Source: Dyadobacter fermentans DSM 18053 (GTDB lineage Bacteria; Bacteroidota; Bacteroidia; Cytophagales; Spirosomataceae). From it: a DNA stretch of 64,000 nucleotides. The position numbers and the translations under genes are program-made. The DNA lies in contig NC_013037.1 of NCBI RefSeq assembly GCF_000023125.1, forward strand, positions 6,798,501 to 6,862,500, written 5' to 3'. The notes under the pieces are model-generated. The model ran no database searches. It had not been told where the DNA came from and was given only the letters and a program-made list of their open reading frames with translations. Below, in pieces: positions 46,143 through 53,816 of the stretch (positions within the stretch are counted from its first letter, which is position 1; every line of letters starts with the position of its first letter).

Positions 46143-47753
46143 TTACCAGAAAATCGTATACAAAGCTGCCAGCACACCGCATATCAGCACCGAGCCGATC
46201 ACGAAACTTTTGCCGGGACGGAACATCGAAGCTTCAATTTCCAGCCCTTTCGGATTATTCCTGCTTTTGGGATCGGCGAGGGAAATGCCCACGATCACCC
46301 CACAGAGCATCACGAAAATGTAGCCCATGCGGTCGAGGAATGGCACTTCGGGATACATGAACTTGCCGAGTGTCGATAGCGGGATCGTGAGCAATGCGGC
46401 GGTCAGCGCGGCGGCCGAGCTGGTCCGTTTCCAGAACATCCCGAGGATAAAAATCGCGAACACGCCCGGCGTGATGAAGCTGCTGTATTCCTGAATGAAC
46501 TGGTAGGCTTGGTCGAGCACGCGGAGCTGCGGGGCAATGAGGATGCCGATGCCCATGGCGACGTAGATCGTGTAGCGGCCTACGCGCACAAGCTGGCGTT
46601 CGGTGGCGTGGGGTGCGATGTACTGTTTGTAAATGTCTAATGTAAAAATGGTTGAAATGCTGTTGGCCTTACCCGCGAGCGAGGCTACAATAGCGGCCGT
46701 AAGTGCGGCGAAAGCCATTCCTTTTAAGCCCGCGGGAAGCAGGTTGAGCAGCACAGGATAGGCGTGATCGGGCTTGACCACATTGCCGTCGAGCATTTCC
46801 TGCTGGAACATGCCGTTTTGATATAATACAAAAGCAGCAATGCCCGGGATGACGACGATGATCGGGATCAGCAATTTTAATAATGCCGCGAAAAGAATGC
46901 CTTTGCGTGCGGTAGGAAGGCTGGCGCCCAAACTGCGCTGGATAATGTACTGGTTGCAGCCGAAATAAGCGAGGTTATTGATCCACATCGCGCCAATAAT
47001 CACCGTGAGGCCTGGGAGGTCTTTGTAAAACGGATGATCTTTTGGTAAAATCATATGAAAATGCGAATCCGCCTGCTCGCGGAGCAAGCCAAGCGCATTG
47101 AAAATACCCGGCCGGTTGAAATGTTGTGAAACCAGGTCCAATGCCAGGTAAGTGGTAGCCAGACCGCCCAGAACGAGCACAATCACCTGGACCACATCCG
47201 TGTAACCGATTACTTTCATTCCGCCGATCGTGATCACGATGGCAAAAAGCCCCAAACCTACGATCGCGTACTGGAAATCGATGCCGGCCGTCACTTCGAG
47301 TGCCAGCGCACCCAGGTAGAGGATCGACGTCAGGTTTACAAATACATATAACAGCAGCCAGAAAACCGCCATAATCGTCGCCACGGTAGGATTGTACCTT
47401 TCCCGCAAAAACTGCGGCATGGTGTAGATCTTGTTTTTGAGATACACCGGGAGGATAAACAACGCCACGACGATCAGCGAAGCGGCGGCCATCCATTCAT
47501 ACGAAGAAATGGCCAGACCAATCGCAAATCCCGACCCCGACATTCCGATGAAGTGCTCCGCAGAGATATTCGAAGCGATAATGGAAGCACCGATCGCCCA
47601 GAACGTAAGCGAGCCTTCCGCAAGGAAATAGTCGGTCGAACTGACCTCTTTCGAGCTTTTCTTTTTATAAATCCAGTAACCGTAAGCGGAAACGCCTATC
47701 AGATAGATGAAAAATACTATGTAATCCAGCGATTGCAGACCGGTAGTGGACAT
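46143..47753 (-). CDS. Sodium/solute symporter (SSS family), probable inositol uptake
   Basis: 536 residues with about 13-14 membrane helices. The SSS signature is FLAEGSLTFWAIGASIIASNISAEHFIGMSGSGF at helix 1, with GMKVIGYTDVVQVIVLVLGG and NLAYFGCNQYIIQRSLGA, the vSGLT-like core. It couples uptake across the inner membrane to sodium. Because it is embedded in the iol cluster between iolG and iolJ, myo-inositol is the likely substrate. A good -7 element lies in the 167-bp gap upstream, so it may have its own promoter in addition to the operon promoter. Confidence 0.9.
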   Translation of the reverse strand: MSTTGLQSLDYIVFFIYLIGVSAYGYWIYKKKSSKEVSSTDYFLAEGSLTFWAIGASIIASNISAEHFIGMSGSGFAIGLAISSYEWMAAASLIVVALFILPVYLKNKIYTMPQFLRERYNPTVATIMAVFWLLLYVFVNLTSILYLGALALEVTAGIDFQYAIVGLGLFAIVITIGGMKVIGYTDVVQVIVLVLGGLATTYLALDLVSQHFNRPGIFNALGLLREQADSHFHMILPKDHPFYKDLPGLTVIIGAMWINNLAYFGCNQYIIQRSLGASLPTARKGILFAALLKLLIPIIVVIPGIAAFVLYQNGMFQQEMLDGNVVKPDHAYPVLLNLLPAGLKGMAFAALTAAIVASLAGKANSISTIFTLDIYKQYIAPHATERQLVRVGRYTIYVAMGIGILIAPQLRVLDQAYQFIQEYSSFITPGVFAIFILGMFWKRTSSAAALTAALLTIPLSTLGKFMYPEVPFLDRMGYIFVMLCGVIVGISLADPKSRNNPKGLEIEASMFRPGKSFVIGSVLICGVLAALYTIFW

Positions 47754-47854
47754 GCTCGTGAAGGGGTTAGTTGGTTAAAAAGTTTAGGAAGCGGCTATGT
47801 TCGTCTCTCCTGGTCACGTATTGTCAAGTATTGTCGTGTGTGTTGAGCAAAGGC

Positions 47855-47862
47855 CAAACTTA
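47855..47862 (-). promoter_or_regulatory. Possible internal promoter (-7 element) upstream of the symporter
   Basis: The minus strand reads TAAGTTTG, a perfect match to the TAnnTTTG -7 consensus, about 100 bp before the symporter start. The expected TTTG at -33 is present only at short spacing (14 bp), with a weak TTGG at normal spacing. Possible but unproven internal start. Confidence 0.35.
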
Positions 47863-47920
47863 TCGATTTTTCGCTACAAATGACCAAGCCTGGCCTTCGC
47901 TCACAACACCTGACTATTCC

Positions 47921-48949
47921 CTATACCGTCGCATATTGCAGCACTTCGTCCAGTTTCACGCTCCGGCCCTCGGTAAGCGACTTCATGGCGGCAATGCCGA
48001 TGGCGGTTGCCATGAGGCCGTCGTGAGCGTCCACCGGCGACGGCGTGTCTTTCAGCACGCAATCGATGAACGTTTTAAGGCAGACGCGATAGGCGGTTTC
48101 ATACCTTTCCAAAAAGAAATGCAGCGGAAGCGAGCTGTGGCCGCCATTGCTGTCGAAATGAATGAGCGTGTCGGTCGTATTGTTTTCGGCCTTCGCCATG
48201 CCTTTCGATCCGAAGATTTCCAGGCGCTGGTCGTAGCCGTATACCGCCTTGCGGCTGTTGTCGATTACGCCAATGGCGCCGTTTTCGAATGTCAGAACGA
48301 TCACCGCCGTGTCGATATCGCCGAACTCCTTGATTTCGGGGTGGATGAGCGCATCACCTTTGACGAATACCTCCGTCACTTCGCTGCCTACAATGTACCG
48401 GGCCATATCGAAGTCGTGAATGGACATATCGAGGAAAATACCGCCCGAAACTTTCAGGTATTCCACCGGCGGGGGCGCAGGATCGCGGCTGGTAATGCGG
48501 AGAATGTGCGGTTCTCCGATTTTGTTATCCGCCACCAGGTGCCTCACATTATTGAAGTTGGCATCGAAGCGACGGTTGAAGCCCAGCATGAGCTTCACGT
48601 GGTTGTCAGCCACCGCCTTTTCAGCTGCCTGAATCGCTTCCAGGGTCACGTCAAGCGGTTTTTCACAGAAAATATGCTTTCCTTTTTCTGCCGCGGCCAC
48701 GGTGTAGGGCACGTGAAAAGGGGTAGGGGAGCAAATGATCACCGCCTCCACGTCGGGGTGGTTGATCACGTCGTAGGCATCGGTGGTCACTTCGGGTACG
48801 CCGAGCTGGTGTGCGAAAGCGTGTGCAGCGGGCGACAGGTCGGAAGCGATGATCACTTCTGCGTCCGGCATGTGGTGCACGAGGTTGCTGAGGTGGATCT
48901 GGCCAATCCGGCCCAGTCCGATCACACCGGTTTTGAGTTTTTTTGTCAT
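47921..48949 (-). CDS. iolG: Inositol 2-dehydrogenase
   Basis: 342 residues, Gfo/Idh/MocA family, cytoplasmic (no Tat signal, in contrast to the enzyme at 25637). The NAD loop is GVIGLGRIGQIH, the catalytic lysine motif CEKPLDVT, and the second-domain motif DMSIHDFDMARYIVG contains the conserved Asp and His. It oxidises myo-inositol to scyllo-inosose with NAD. It lies 27 bp after iolA and begins the first catabolic step of the cluster. Confidence 0.93.
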   Translation of the reverse strand: MTKKLKTGVIGLGRIGQIHLSNLVHHMPDAEVIIASDLSPAAHAFAHQLGVPEVTTDAYDVINHPDVEAVIICSPTPFHVPYTVAAAEKGKHIFCEKPLDVTLEAIQAAEKAVADNHVKLMLGFNRRFDANFNNVRHLVADNKIGEPHILRITSRDPAPPPVEYLKVSGGIFLDMSIHDFDMARYIVGSEVTEVFVKGDALIHPEIKEFGDIDTAVIVLTFENGAIGVIDNSRKAVYGYDQRLEIFGSKGMAKAENNTTDTLIHFDSNGGHSSLPLHFFLERYETAYRVCLKTFIDCVLKDTPSPVDAHDGLMATAIGIAAMKSLTEGRSVKLDEVLQYATV

Positions 48950-48976
48950 TGTAGGAGTTGCGAGCGAGTTGTTCTT

Positions 48977-50443
48977 TTAAAATTTTCGGTTCCATTCTTT
49001 TAGCCAGCGCTCGATCACCACTTTGGTTTGGGTGAAAAACTCGACGGCGTGTTTGCCCTGGCCGTGGAGGTCGCCATAGAAGCTATCCTTCCAGCCCGAG
49101 AAGGGGAACTGCGCCACAGGAGCGGCTACCCCGATGTTGATACCGATATTGCCGGCCTCGGCCTCGTGGCGGAAACGGCGGGCATTGAGGCCGCTGCTCG
49201 TGAAAATGCAGGCCATATTGCCGTATTTTCCGGAGTTGATAAAGCGGATCGCCTCTTCGATGGTATTAATGTGAACCAAACTGAGCACCGGCCCGAAAAT
49301 CTCGGTTGCGGCCAGTTCGCCGTCCAGCGGAATGTCCTCGATGATGGTGGGGGCAATGAAGTTGCCGTTTTCATAACCATCGATCTTTGTATTACGTCCG
49401 TCCACAAGCACGCGCCCGCCTTCCTGCAAACCTTTGTCGATGAGGTTATGCACGCGGTTTTTGCTTTCGGCCGTGATCACCGGGCCCATCAACACATCCG
49501 AATCCAGGCCAAAACCGGTTTTACGGTTCCGCGCCGATTCCACGAGGCTCTCGGTAATGTCCTTATGCTCGCCCACGGTGATGATCGTCGAGGCGGCGAG
49601 GCAGCGCTGGCCGGCGCAGCCGTACACGCTGTCGATCACGATCTGGGAGGTCATTTCAATATCCGCATCCGGTAGCACGATCACAGGGTTTTTCGCGCCG
49701 CCCTGGGCCTGCACACGCTTGCCGTTGGCGGAACCTTTGGCATACACATAACGGGCAACGTTGGAAGACCCCACGAAGCTGATTCCTTTGATAACCGGGT
49801 GTTCCAGGATCGCGTCTACCGTTTCCCGTGCGCCTTGCACGAGGTTCAGTACGCCGTTGGGAAGGTCGAGCTGCTCCATGATGCGCACGATCTTGGTCAT
49901 CGTGAGCGGCACTTTTTCCGACGGCTTAATGATGTAGCTGTTCCCGCAGGCGAGTGCGTAGGGTAGGAACCAGAACGTGATCATGCCCGGGAAGTTGAAT
50001 GGCGCAATGCACGCACAAACGCCCAGCGGCTGGCGGATCATGTATTCGTCGATGCCCTTGGCAATGTCTTCCGAGAACTCGCCCTGGATGAGCGTGGGCA
50101 TTCCGCAGGCGTTTTCGACGTTTTCGATCGCACGCACCATTTCGGCCCTGGCCTCCACGAAAGTCTTGCCCGATTCGAGCACGATGGTCCTGGCAATGTC
50201 GTCGGCGTTGTCTTCGAGCAGTGTTTTTAGTTTAAACAGATATTGCACACGCTTCGAGACCGGCGTATTTCTCCATTCCTGAAAACCCTCGTGCGCCGCA
50301 GCGGCCGCGTCGGCTACGTCCTGCGCGATGCCGTAAGGAACTTTTGCGAGCACTTCCTGGCTGGCAGGGTTCAGCACGTCCACATAATGATCGGAGTGAC
50401 TGTCGACCCACCGGCCGTTGATGTAATTCTGTAATTTTTCCAT
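48977..50443 (-). CDS. iolA: CoA-acylating (methyl)malonate-semialdehyde dehydrogenase
   Basis: 488 residues. It is an aldehyde dehydrogenase of the MmsA/IolA type: [18 protein letters not shown], the NAD-binding [12 protein letters not shown] and the catalytic [12 protein letters not shown] (Cys281). The short C-terminal extension fits the family. It converts malonate semialdehyde to acetyl-CoA (or methylmalonate semialdehyde to propionyl-CoA) with release of CO2. It is 13 bp after iolC. Confidence 0.94.
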   Translation of the reverse strand: MEKLQNYINGRWVDSHSDHYVDVLNPASQEVLAKVPYGIAQDVADAAAAAHEGFQEWRNTPVSKRVQYLFKLKTLLEDNADDIARTIVLESGKTFVEARAEMVRAIENVENACGMPTLIQGEFSEDIAKGIDEYMIRQPLGVCACIAPFNFPGMITFWFLPYALACGNSYIIKPSEKVPLTMTKIVRIMEQLDLPNGVLNLVQGARETVDAILEHPVIKGISFVGSSNVARYVYAKGSANGKRVQAQGGAKNPVIVLPDADIEMTSQIVIDSVYGCAGQRCLAASTIITVGEHKDITESLVESARNRKTGFGLDSDVLMGPVITAESKNRVHNLIDKGLQEGGRVLVDGRNTKIDGYENGNFIAPTIIEDIPLDGELAATEIFGPVLSLVHINTIEEAIRFINSGKYGNMACIFTSSGLNARRFRHEAEAGNIGINIGVAAPVAQFPFSGWKDSFYGDLHGQGKHAVEFFTQTKVVIERWLKEWNRKF

Positions 50444-50456
50444 TGTCGTTTAATAA

Positions 50457-51464
50457 TTATAATCCTCCGTATCCTTCCACAAACCCGATTACTTCATCAT
50501 AAGTCGGCATGAAATTCGCGCAGCCTTCGCGGGTGACGATGATCGCCCCGCAGGCATTACCCATTCTGACACTCTTGTACAAATCCCAGCCACGCAGCAA
50601 CCCAAACGAGAAGCCCGCACAAAAAGCATCACCAGCGCCCAGCACATTCAATACTTCCACTGGAAAGCCGGGTACTTTTACTTCCTCTTTGCCGGGCTGG
50701 AAAATGGACGCCCCATCCTTGCCGCGCTTCACCACGAGCGTTTCAACGCCCGAATTCAGGATTTCCCGGATCGCATTGTCGATATTCCCGCGGATCTCCG
50801 GCGCCGATATCTGCTGATGTTTGATCAGAAGCTGCTCTTTATCAGTCAAAAACGTAGCCAGTATTTCTTCTTCGGTTCCCACCACAATATTGAAGCTGCC
50901 CAACGCCGCGCGGATCGTCACCCCGAATGCGCGGGGATCAAACCACTGATCTGCGCGGAAATCGATGTCCAGCAGACGCGTCACGCCATTCTTTTTCGCC
51001 ATTTCCAACGCATAGAACATGGCGGTACGGCTTGGATCTTTGCTGAATGCAGTCCCGGAGAACGCAGCAGCCTTGAAATCCTGGAACGGTATGGCGGATA
51101 CGTGGTCGATATTCAGGTTGATGTCCGCGCAGTTTTCGCGATAGTAAACGAGCGGAAAGCGGTCGGGCGGCTCGATGCCCAGCACGACGGCCGAACTGCG
51201 GGTGCCTTCGATAACCGGCACCCAGTCGGTTACAATGCCCTCGTTGTCAAGGAAATGTTTGATGAAATTCCCCACCTGATCATTGCCGATACCGGTGAGA
51301 ATGGCTGTTTCCAGACCCAGCCGGCGGCTTCCGGTGGCAATATTGAGCGGGCAACCGCCCACAAAGGCATTGAATGCCTCAATTTTTTCAAAAGGGCTGC
51401 CCACGTTGGCCGAGTAAAGGTCAATGGAAGAGCGGCCAAGGGTAAGAAGATCGTATCTGGGCAT
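50457..51464 (-). CDS. iolC: 5-dehydro-2-deoxygluconokinase
   Basis: 335 residues, PfkB fold. The start YDLLTLGRSSIDLYSANVGSPFEKIEAFNAFVGGCPLNIA is characteristic of IolC. The C-terminal PfkB signature NVLGAGDAFCAGFSFGLL holds the catalytic Asp. It phosphorylates 2-deoxy-5-keto-D-gluconate at C6. It is separated from iolB by a 250-bp gap full of repeats. Confidence 0.94.
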   Translation of the reverse strand: MPRYDLLTLGRSSIDLYSANVGSPFEKIEAFNAFVGGCPLNIATGSRRLGLETAILTGIGNDQVGNFIKHFLDNEGIVTDWVPVIEGTRSSAVVLGIEPPDRFPLVYYRENCADINLNIDHVSAIPFQDFKAAAFSGTAFSKDPSRTAMFYALEMAKKNGVTRLLDIDFRADQWFDPRAFGVTIRAALGSFNIVVGTEEEILATFLTDKEQLLIKHQQISAPEIRGNIDNAIREILNSGVETLVVKRGKDGASIFQPGKEEVKVPGFPVEVLNVLGAGDAFCAGFSFGLLRGWDLYKSVRMGNACGAIIVTREGCANFMPTYDEVIGFVEGYGGL

Positions 51465-51481
51465 GGGAATTGGGTTTTACT

Positions 51482-51544
51482 TCGGCTATCGGCTGTCGGC
51501 TGTCGGCTTTTGGCTGTCGGCTTTCAGCTATCGGCTTTCGGCTT
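51482..51544. repeat. Nine-unit heptanucleotide tandem repeat (TCGGCTN)
   Basis: Nine adjacent heptamers occupy exactly 63 bp: TCGGCTA, TCGGCTG, TCGGCTG, TCGGCTT, TTGGCTG, TCGGCTT, TCAGCTA, TCGGCTT, TCGGCTT. Only two units deviate from TCGGCTN. It lies just upstream of iolC, 17 bp from its start codon, in the iolB-iolC gap. Their complement (AGCCGAN) appears in the direct repeats that follow, so the region can fold on itself. Confidence 0.85.
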
Positions 51545-51575
51545 TTTATTTATTTTACTCTATTTCTGTTTTCAA

Positions 51576-51711
51576 AAGGTTCGACGGCCGATAGCCGACT
51601 GCCGAAGTACTTCAAGGTTCGACGGCCGATAGCCGACTGCCGAAGTACTTCAAGGTTCGACGGCCGATAGCCGACTGCCGAAGTCCTTTAAGCTCCGACC
51701 GCCGAAGTACC
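51576..51711. repeat. Direct repeats of 38-bp period (three full copies, one shortened)
   Basis: Copies begin at 51576, 51614 and 51652 and are almost identical. A fourth copy at 51690 has lost the middle part and ends near 51711. Each full copy begins AAGGTTCGACGGCCGATAGC and contains three GCCGA-type heptamers that complement the TCGGCTN array upstream. There are no variable spacers and no cas genes, so it is not a CRISPR. Annotated as an intergenic repeat able to form large stem-loops in the iol transcript. Confidence 0.85.
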
Positions 51712-51714
51712 TTT

Positions 51715-52578
51715 TCACCCATTCATCTCAGCGGTGACGATCGGTAGTCTCGGGTCGGTGCCTTTCCAGCTTCCGTAAATCCAGTCGTGATCGGGGTCGG
51801 ACGTGTTGGCGAGCGACTGGTCGCTTCCGGCGAGGAAATTAAGGTAATACACATTATAGCCGTGGCCAGCCACTACGGGATGGTAGCCGCGCGGCACCAA
51901 TACGGCCTCATTGTTTTTCACACGGATAATTTCGTCCAGCGAACGGTCGTCGGTGTACACCTGCTGGATCGCGTAGCCCTGCGGTTTGTCGATTTTGTAA
52001 AAGTAGATTTCTTCGAGGTTCGCTTCGAGTAAAGTGCCGTCGCCGGCTACCTTCCGCTCGTCGTGCTTGTGGGCCGGGAACGAGCTCCAGTTGCCCGATG
52101 GCGTGTATACTTCCACGCACACGATCTTGTGACAGCCGAAGCCCGGTTCGAGCAGGCTGTTGATCTGGCGGTTGGCATTATCACCGCCGCGGTATTCGAT
52201 GGCGGCTTCCTCGGGGCGTTTCATGCGCGGTGGGAAATCCTCGTCGGAAAGCACTTTGCAAATCGCGATATCGGTCCCGGGCGATTGCGCCGTGAGGACG
52301 AACGGCGTCCGGCGGGAAAGGTACATGGCGTGCCCTATTCCGCTGAACACATCCTTGCGACCGTTGCGCGTTTCCCAGACCTGGCCGGCGGCTTCCACTT
52401 TGAAATTACCGCCGAGCAATGCGAAACAATATTCATAATCGCCCGTGTTGCCTTCGATTTGTTCGCCGGCTTCCAGTATTTTAGCTTCGAAGTTCAGGTA
52501 GGTCCAGCCAGCCTGTTCGGCGGTGAGGGAATGATAGGTCTTGTCGTGTGTTCGGGGCTTAATCAGCAGGTCACTCAT
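51715..52578 (-). CDS. iolB: 5-deoxy-glucuronate isomerase
   Basis: 287 residues from the ATG at 52578 (MSDLLIKPRTHDKTYHSLT); the frame extends further upstream without a good start. IolB features are visible: the cupin-like metal site FPAHKHDERKVAG and EEIYFYKIDKPQGYAIQQVYTDDRSLDEIIRVKNNEAVLVPRGYHPV. It isomerises 5-deoxy-glucuronate to 2-deoxy-5-keto-D-gluconate. It is the first gene of the minus-strand iol cluster, directly behind the promoter/operator. Confidence 0.95.
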   Translation of the reverse strand: MSDLLIKPRTHDKTYHSLTAEQAGWTYLNFEAKILEAGEQIEGNTGDYEYCFALLGGNFKVEAAGQVWETRNGRKDVFSGIGHAMYLSRRTPFVLTAQSPGTDIAICKVLSDEDFPPRMKRPEEAAIEYRGGDNANRQINSLLEPGFGCHKIVCVEVYTPSGNWSSFPAHKHDERKVAGDGTLLEANLEEIYFYKIDKPQGYAIQQVYTDDRSLDEIIRVKNNEAVLVPRGYHPVVAGHGYNVYYLNFLAGSDQSLANTSDPDHDWIYGSWKGTDPRLPIVTAEMNG

Positions 52579-52630
52579 TGTGGTAAATCCATTACATTTG
52601 CACAATGATAGTGTTGTATAAATTAAACAC

Positions 52631-52661
52631 AAAATGTAAATATGTTAATATTGAATGCAAA
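52631..52661 (-). promoter_or_regulatory. Likely iolB promoter overlapping the operator
   Basis: On the minus strand TTTG (52661-52658) is followed after 19 bp by TACATTTT (52638-52631), close to the TTTG-N19-TAnnTTTG consensus. The -33 box lies within the CAAACGTTTG palindrome, so binding of the LacI protein there would block the promoter. Confidence 0.45.
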
Positions 52662-52669
52662 CGTTTGAA
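52656..52669. promoter_or_regulatory. LacI-type operator in the iolB/lacI divergent region
   Basis: TGCAAACGTTTGAA, with a perfect 10-bp palindrome CAAACGTTTG at 52658-52667 and the central CG usual for LacI-family sites. A second inverted repeat (TTTGAAA/TTTCAAA, 52664-52680) overlaps it. The same 14 bases occur twice at 61484 and 61504. Confidence 0.8.
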
Positions 52670-52704
52670 AAAATTTCAAAGATTTAATTGTCCTATTCCA
52701 ACCC

Positions 52705-53736
52705 ATGAATTCCTCACGTCCTGTTACGATTAAAGACATTGCACGCCGTTTCCGGTGTTCTCCATCCACCGTTTCACGCGCGCTGAACGACCATCCGGCG
52801 ATCAACGAAGACACCCGCAAAAACATCCAGGAATATGCACGGGAGGTGGGTTACCAACGCAACGAAGTGTCGCTGAGCTTGCTCAACAAGAAGACCGCCT
52901 CGCTCGGCGTGGTGGTGCCGACGATCAGCAATTATTACGAGACTGCGGTGATTGAGGGCCTGCACACGGTGTTGCAGCCCATGGGTTACACGCTCAACAT
53001 CTGCGTGACCAACGAAAGTTACCTGCTCGAAAAGGAATCGCTTTCCAAGCTGCTCTCGAACCGGACCGAGGGCATTTTCCTGTCGGTTTCGCAGGAAACC
53101 TACGATGCGGGCTACTACGAGCATCTCGAAAACGTGATCCAGCGTAAAACCCCGCTGATTTTCATCGACCGCGAATATGAGGATTTTGAAACCAGCCGGG
53201 CCACCGTGGACGATTATCACGGCGCTTTCGCGGCGGTGGAGCATTTGATTTCCATTGGTTACAAGCAGATCGCGCATTTGAAAGGTCCCAATGGCCTCAC
53301 CGTTTCCGAGCAGCGTTTTAAGGGATATATCAATTGTTTGAAAAAACACAATTTCCCTATCCGCGAAGACCTCATTATCAATACCAATTTCAATGTCGAA
53401 AGTGCCATTCTGCCTACCAAGCGGCTGCTCGACCTCGCTTCACCGCCCGATGCGATTTTCGGCGTGAATGACCAGGTGGCGATCGGTGCGATGCGGGTGG
53501 CCAAAGACCGGGGCCTGCGCATTCCTCAGGATATCGGGCTCGTAGGCTTTGACAATTCGCCTATTTCGGCATATACATTTCCTTCGCTCACCACTGTGCA
53601 CCGGCCCGGGCGCAAGATCGGCATGGAAGCTTCCCGCTTGTTCCTCAACCAGTTGAATGGTTCGGGAGACTTTTCGCCGGAGAGCATCGTGCTGCCTTCG
53701 GAGCTGGTGATCCGGGAGTCGTCGCTGCGGATTTGA
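52705..53736 (+). CDS. LacI family transcriptional regulator of the inositol cluster
   Basis: 343 residues. The N-terminal LacI helix-turn-helix (VTIKDIARRFRCSPSTVSRALNDHPAINEDTRKNIQEYAREVGYQRN, about residues 7-55) is followed by a periplasmic-binding-protein-like sensor domain (LGVVVPTISNYYETAVIEGL, FIDREYEDF, GVNDQVAIGAMRVAKDRG, IGLVGFDNSPISAY). It is divergent from iolB with a perfect palindromic site between them. It probably represses the cluster and is released by an inositol catabolite; some Bacteroidota LacI proteins activate instead. Confidence 0.9.
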   Translation: MNSSRPVTIKDIARRFRCSPSTVSRALNDHPAINEDTRKNIQEYAREVGYQRNEVSLSLLNKKTASLGVVVPTISNYYETAVIEGLHTVLQPMGYTLNICVTNESYLLEKESLSKLLSNRTEGIFLSVSQETYDAGYYEHLENVIQRKTPLIFIDREYEDFETSRATVDDYHGAFAAVEHLISIGYKQIAHLKGPNGLTVSEQRFKGYINCLKKHNFPIREDLIINTNFNVESAILPTKRLLDLASPPDAIFGVNDQVAIGAMRVAKDRGLRIPQDIGLVGFDNSPISAYTFPSLTTVHRPGRKIGMEASRLFLNQLNGSGDFSPESIVLPSELVIRESSLRI

Positions 53737-53740
53737 GTAC

Positions 53741-53764
53741 CGGGCGCAATGCAGATTGTGCCCG
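53741..53764 (+). terminator. Hairpin after the LacI gene
   Basis: CGGGCGCAAT (53741-53750) pairs with ATTGTGCCCG (53755-53764), with one G-T pair, around GCAG. What follows is A-rich, not T-rich, so it may be only a partial terminator. Confidence 0.45.
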
Positions 53765-53816
53765 AAATAAAATATGAGTAACCCTCAGATACTTTTTTGG
53801 ATAAATGCTACCTTAG

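Noticed and set aside
45136..46182. Longer N-termini for iolD (45178) and iolJ (46182)
   Set aside because: The iolD extension uses a TTG and the iolJ extension overlaps the symporter gene; both families start at the internal ATGs chosen.
47771..49003. 410-residue open frame on the plus strand
   Set aside because: Opposite iolG, with a composition (His, Arg, Val-rich) typical of antisense translation; iolG has clear family motifs.
51470..51670. 66-residue open frame through the heptamer and direct repeats
   Set aside because: Low-complexity translation of the repeats, no signal peptide or start context; treated as non-coding.
51576..51711. CRISPR-like regular repeats
   Set aside because: The 38-bp units are directly adjacent without variable spacers, and no cas genes are present.
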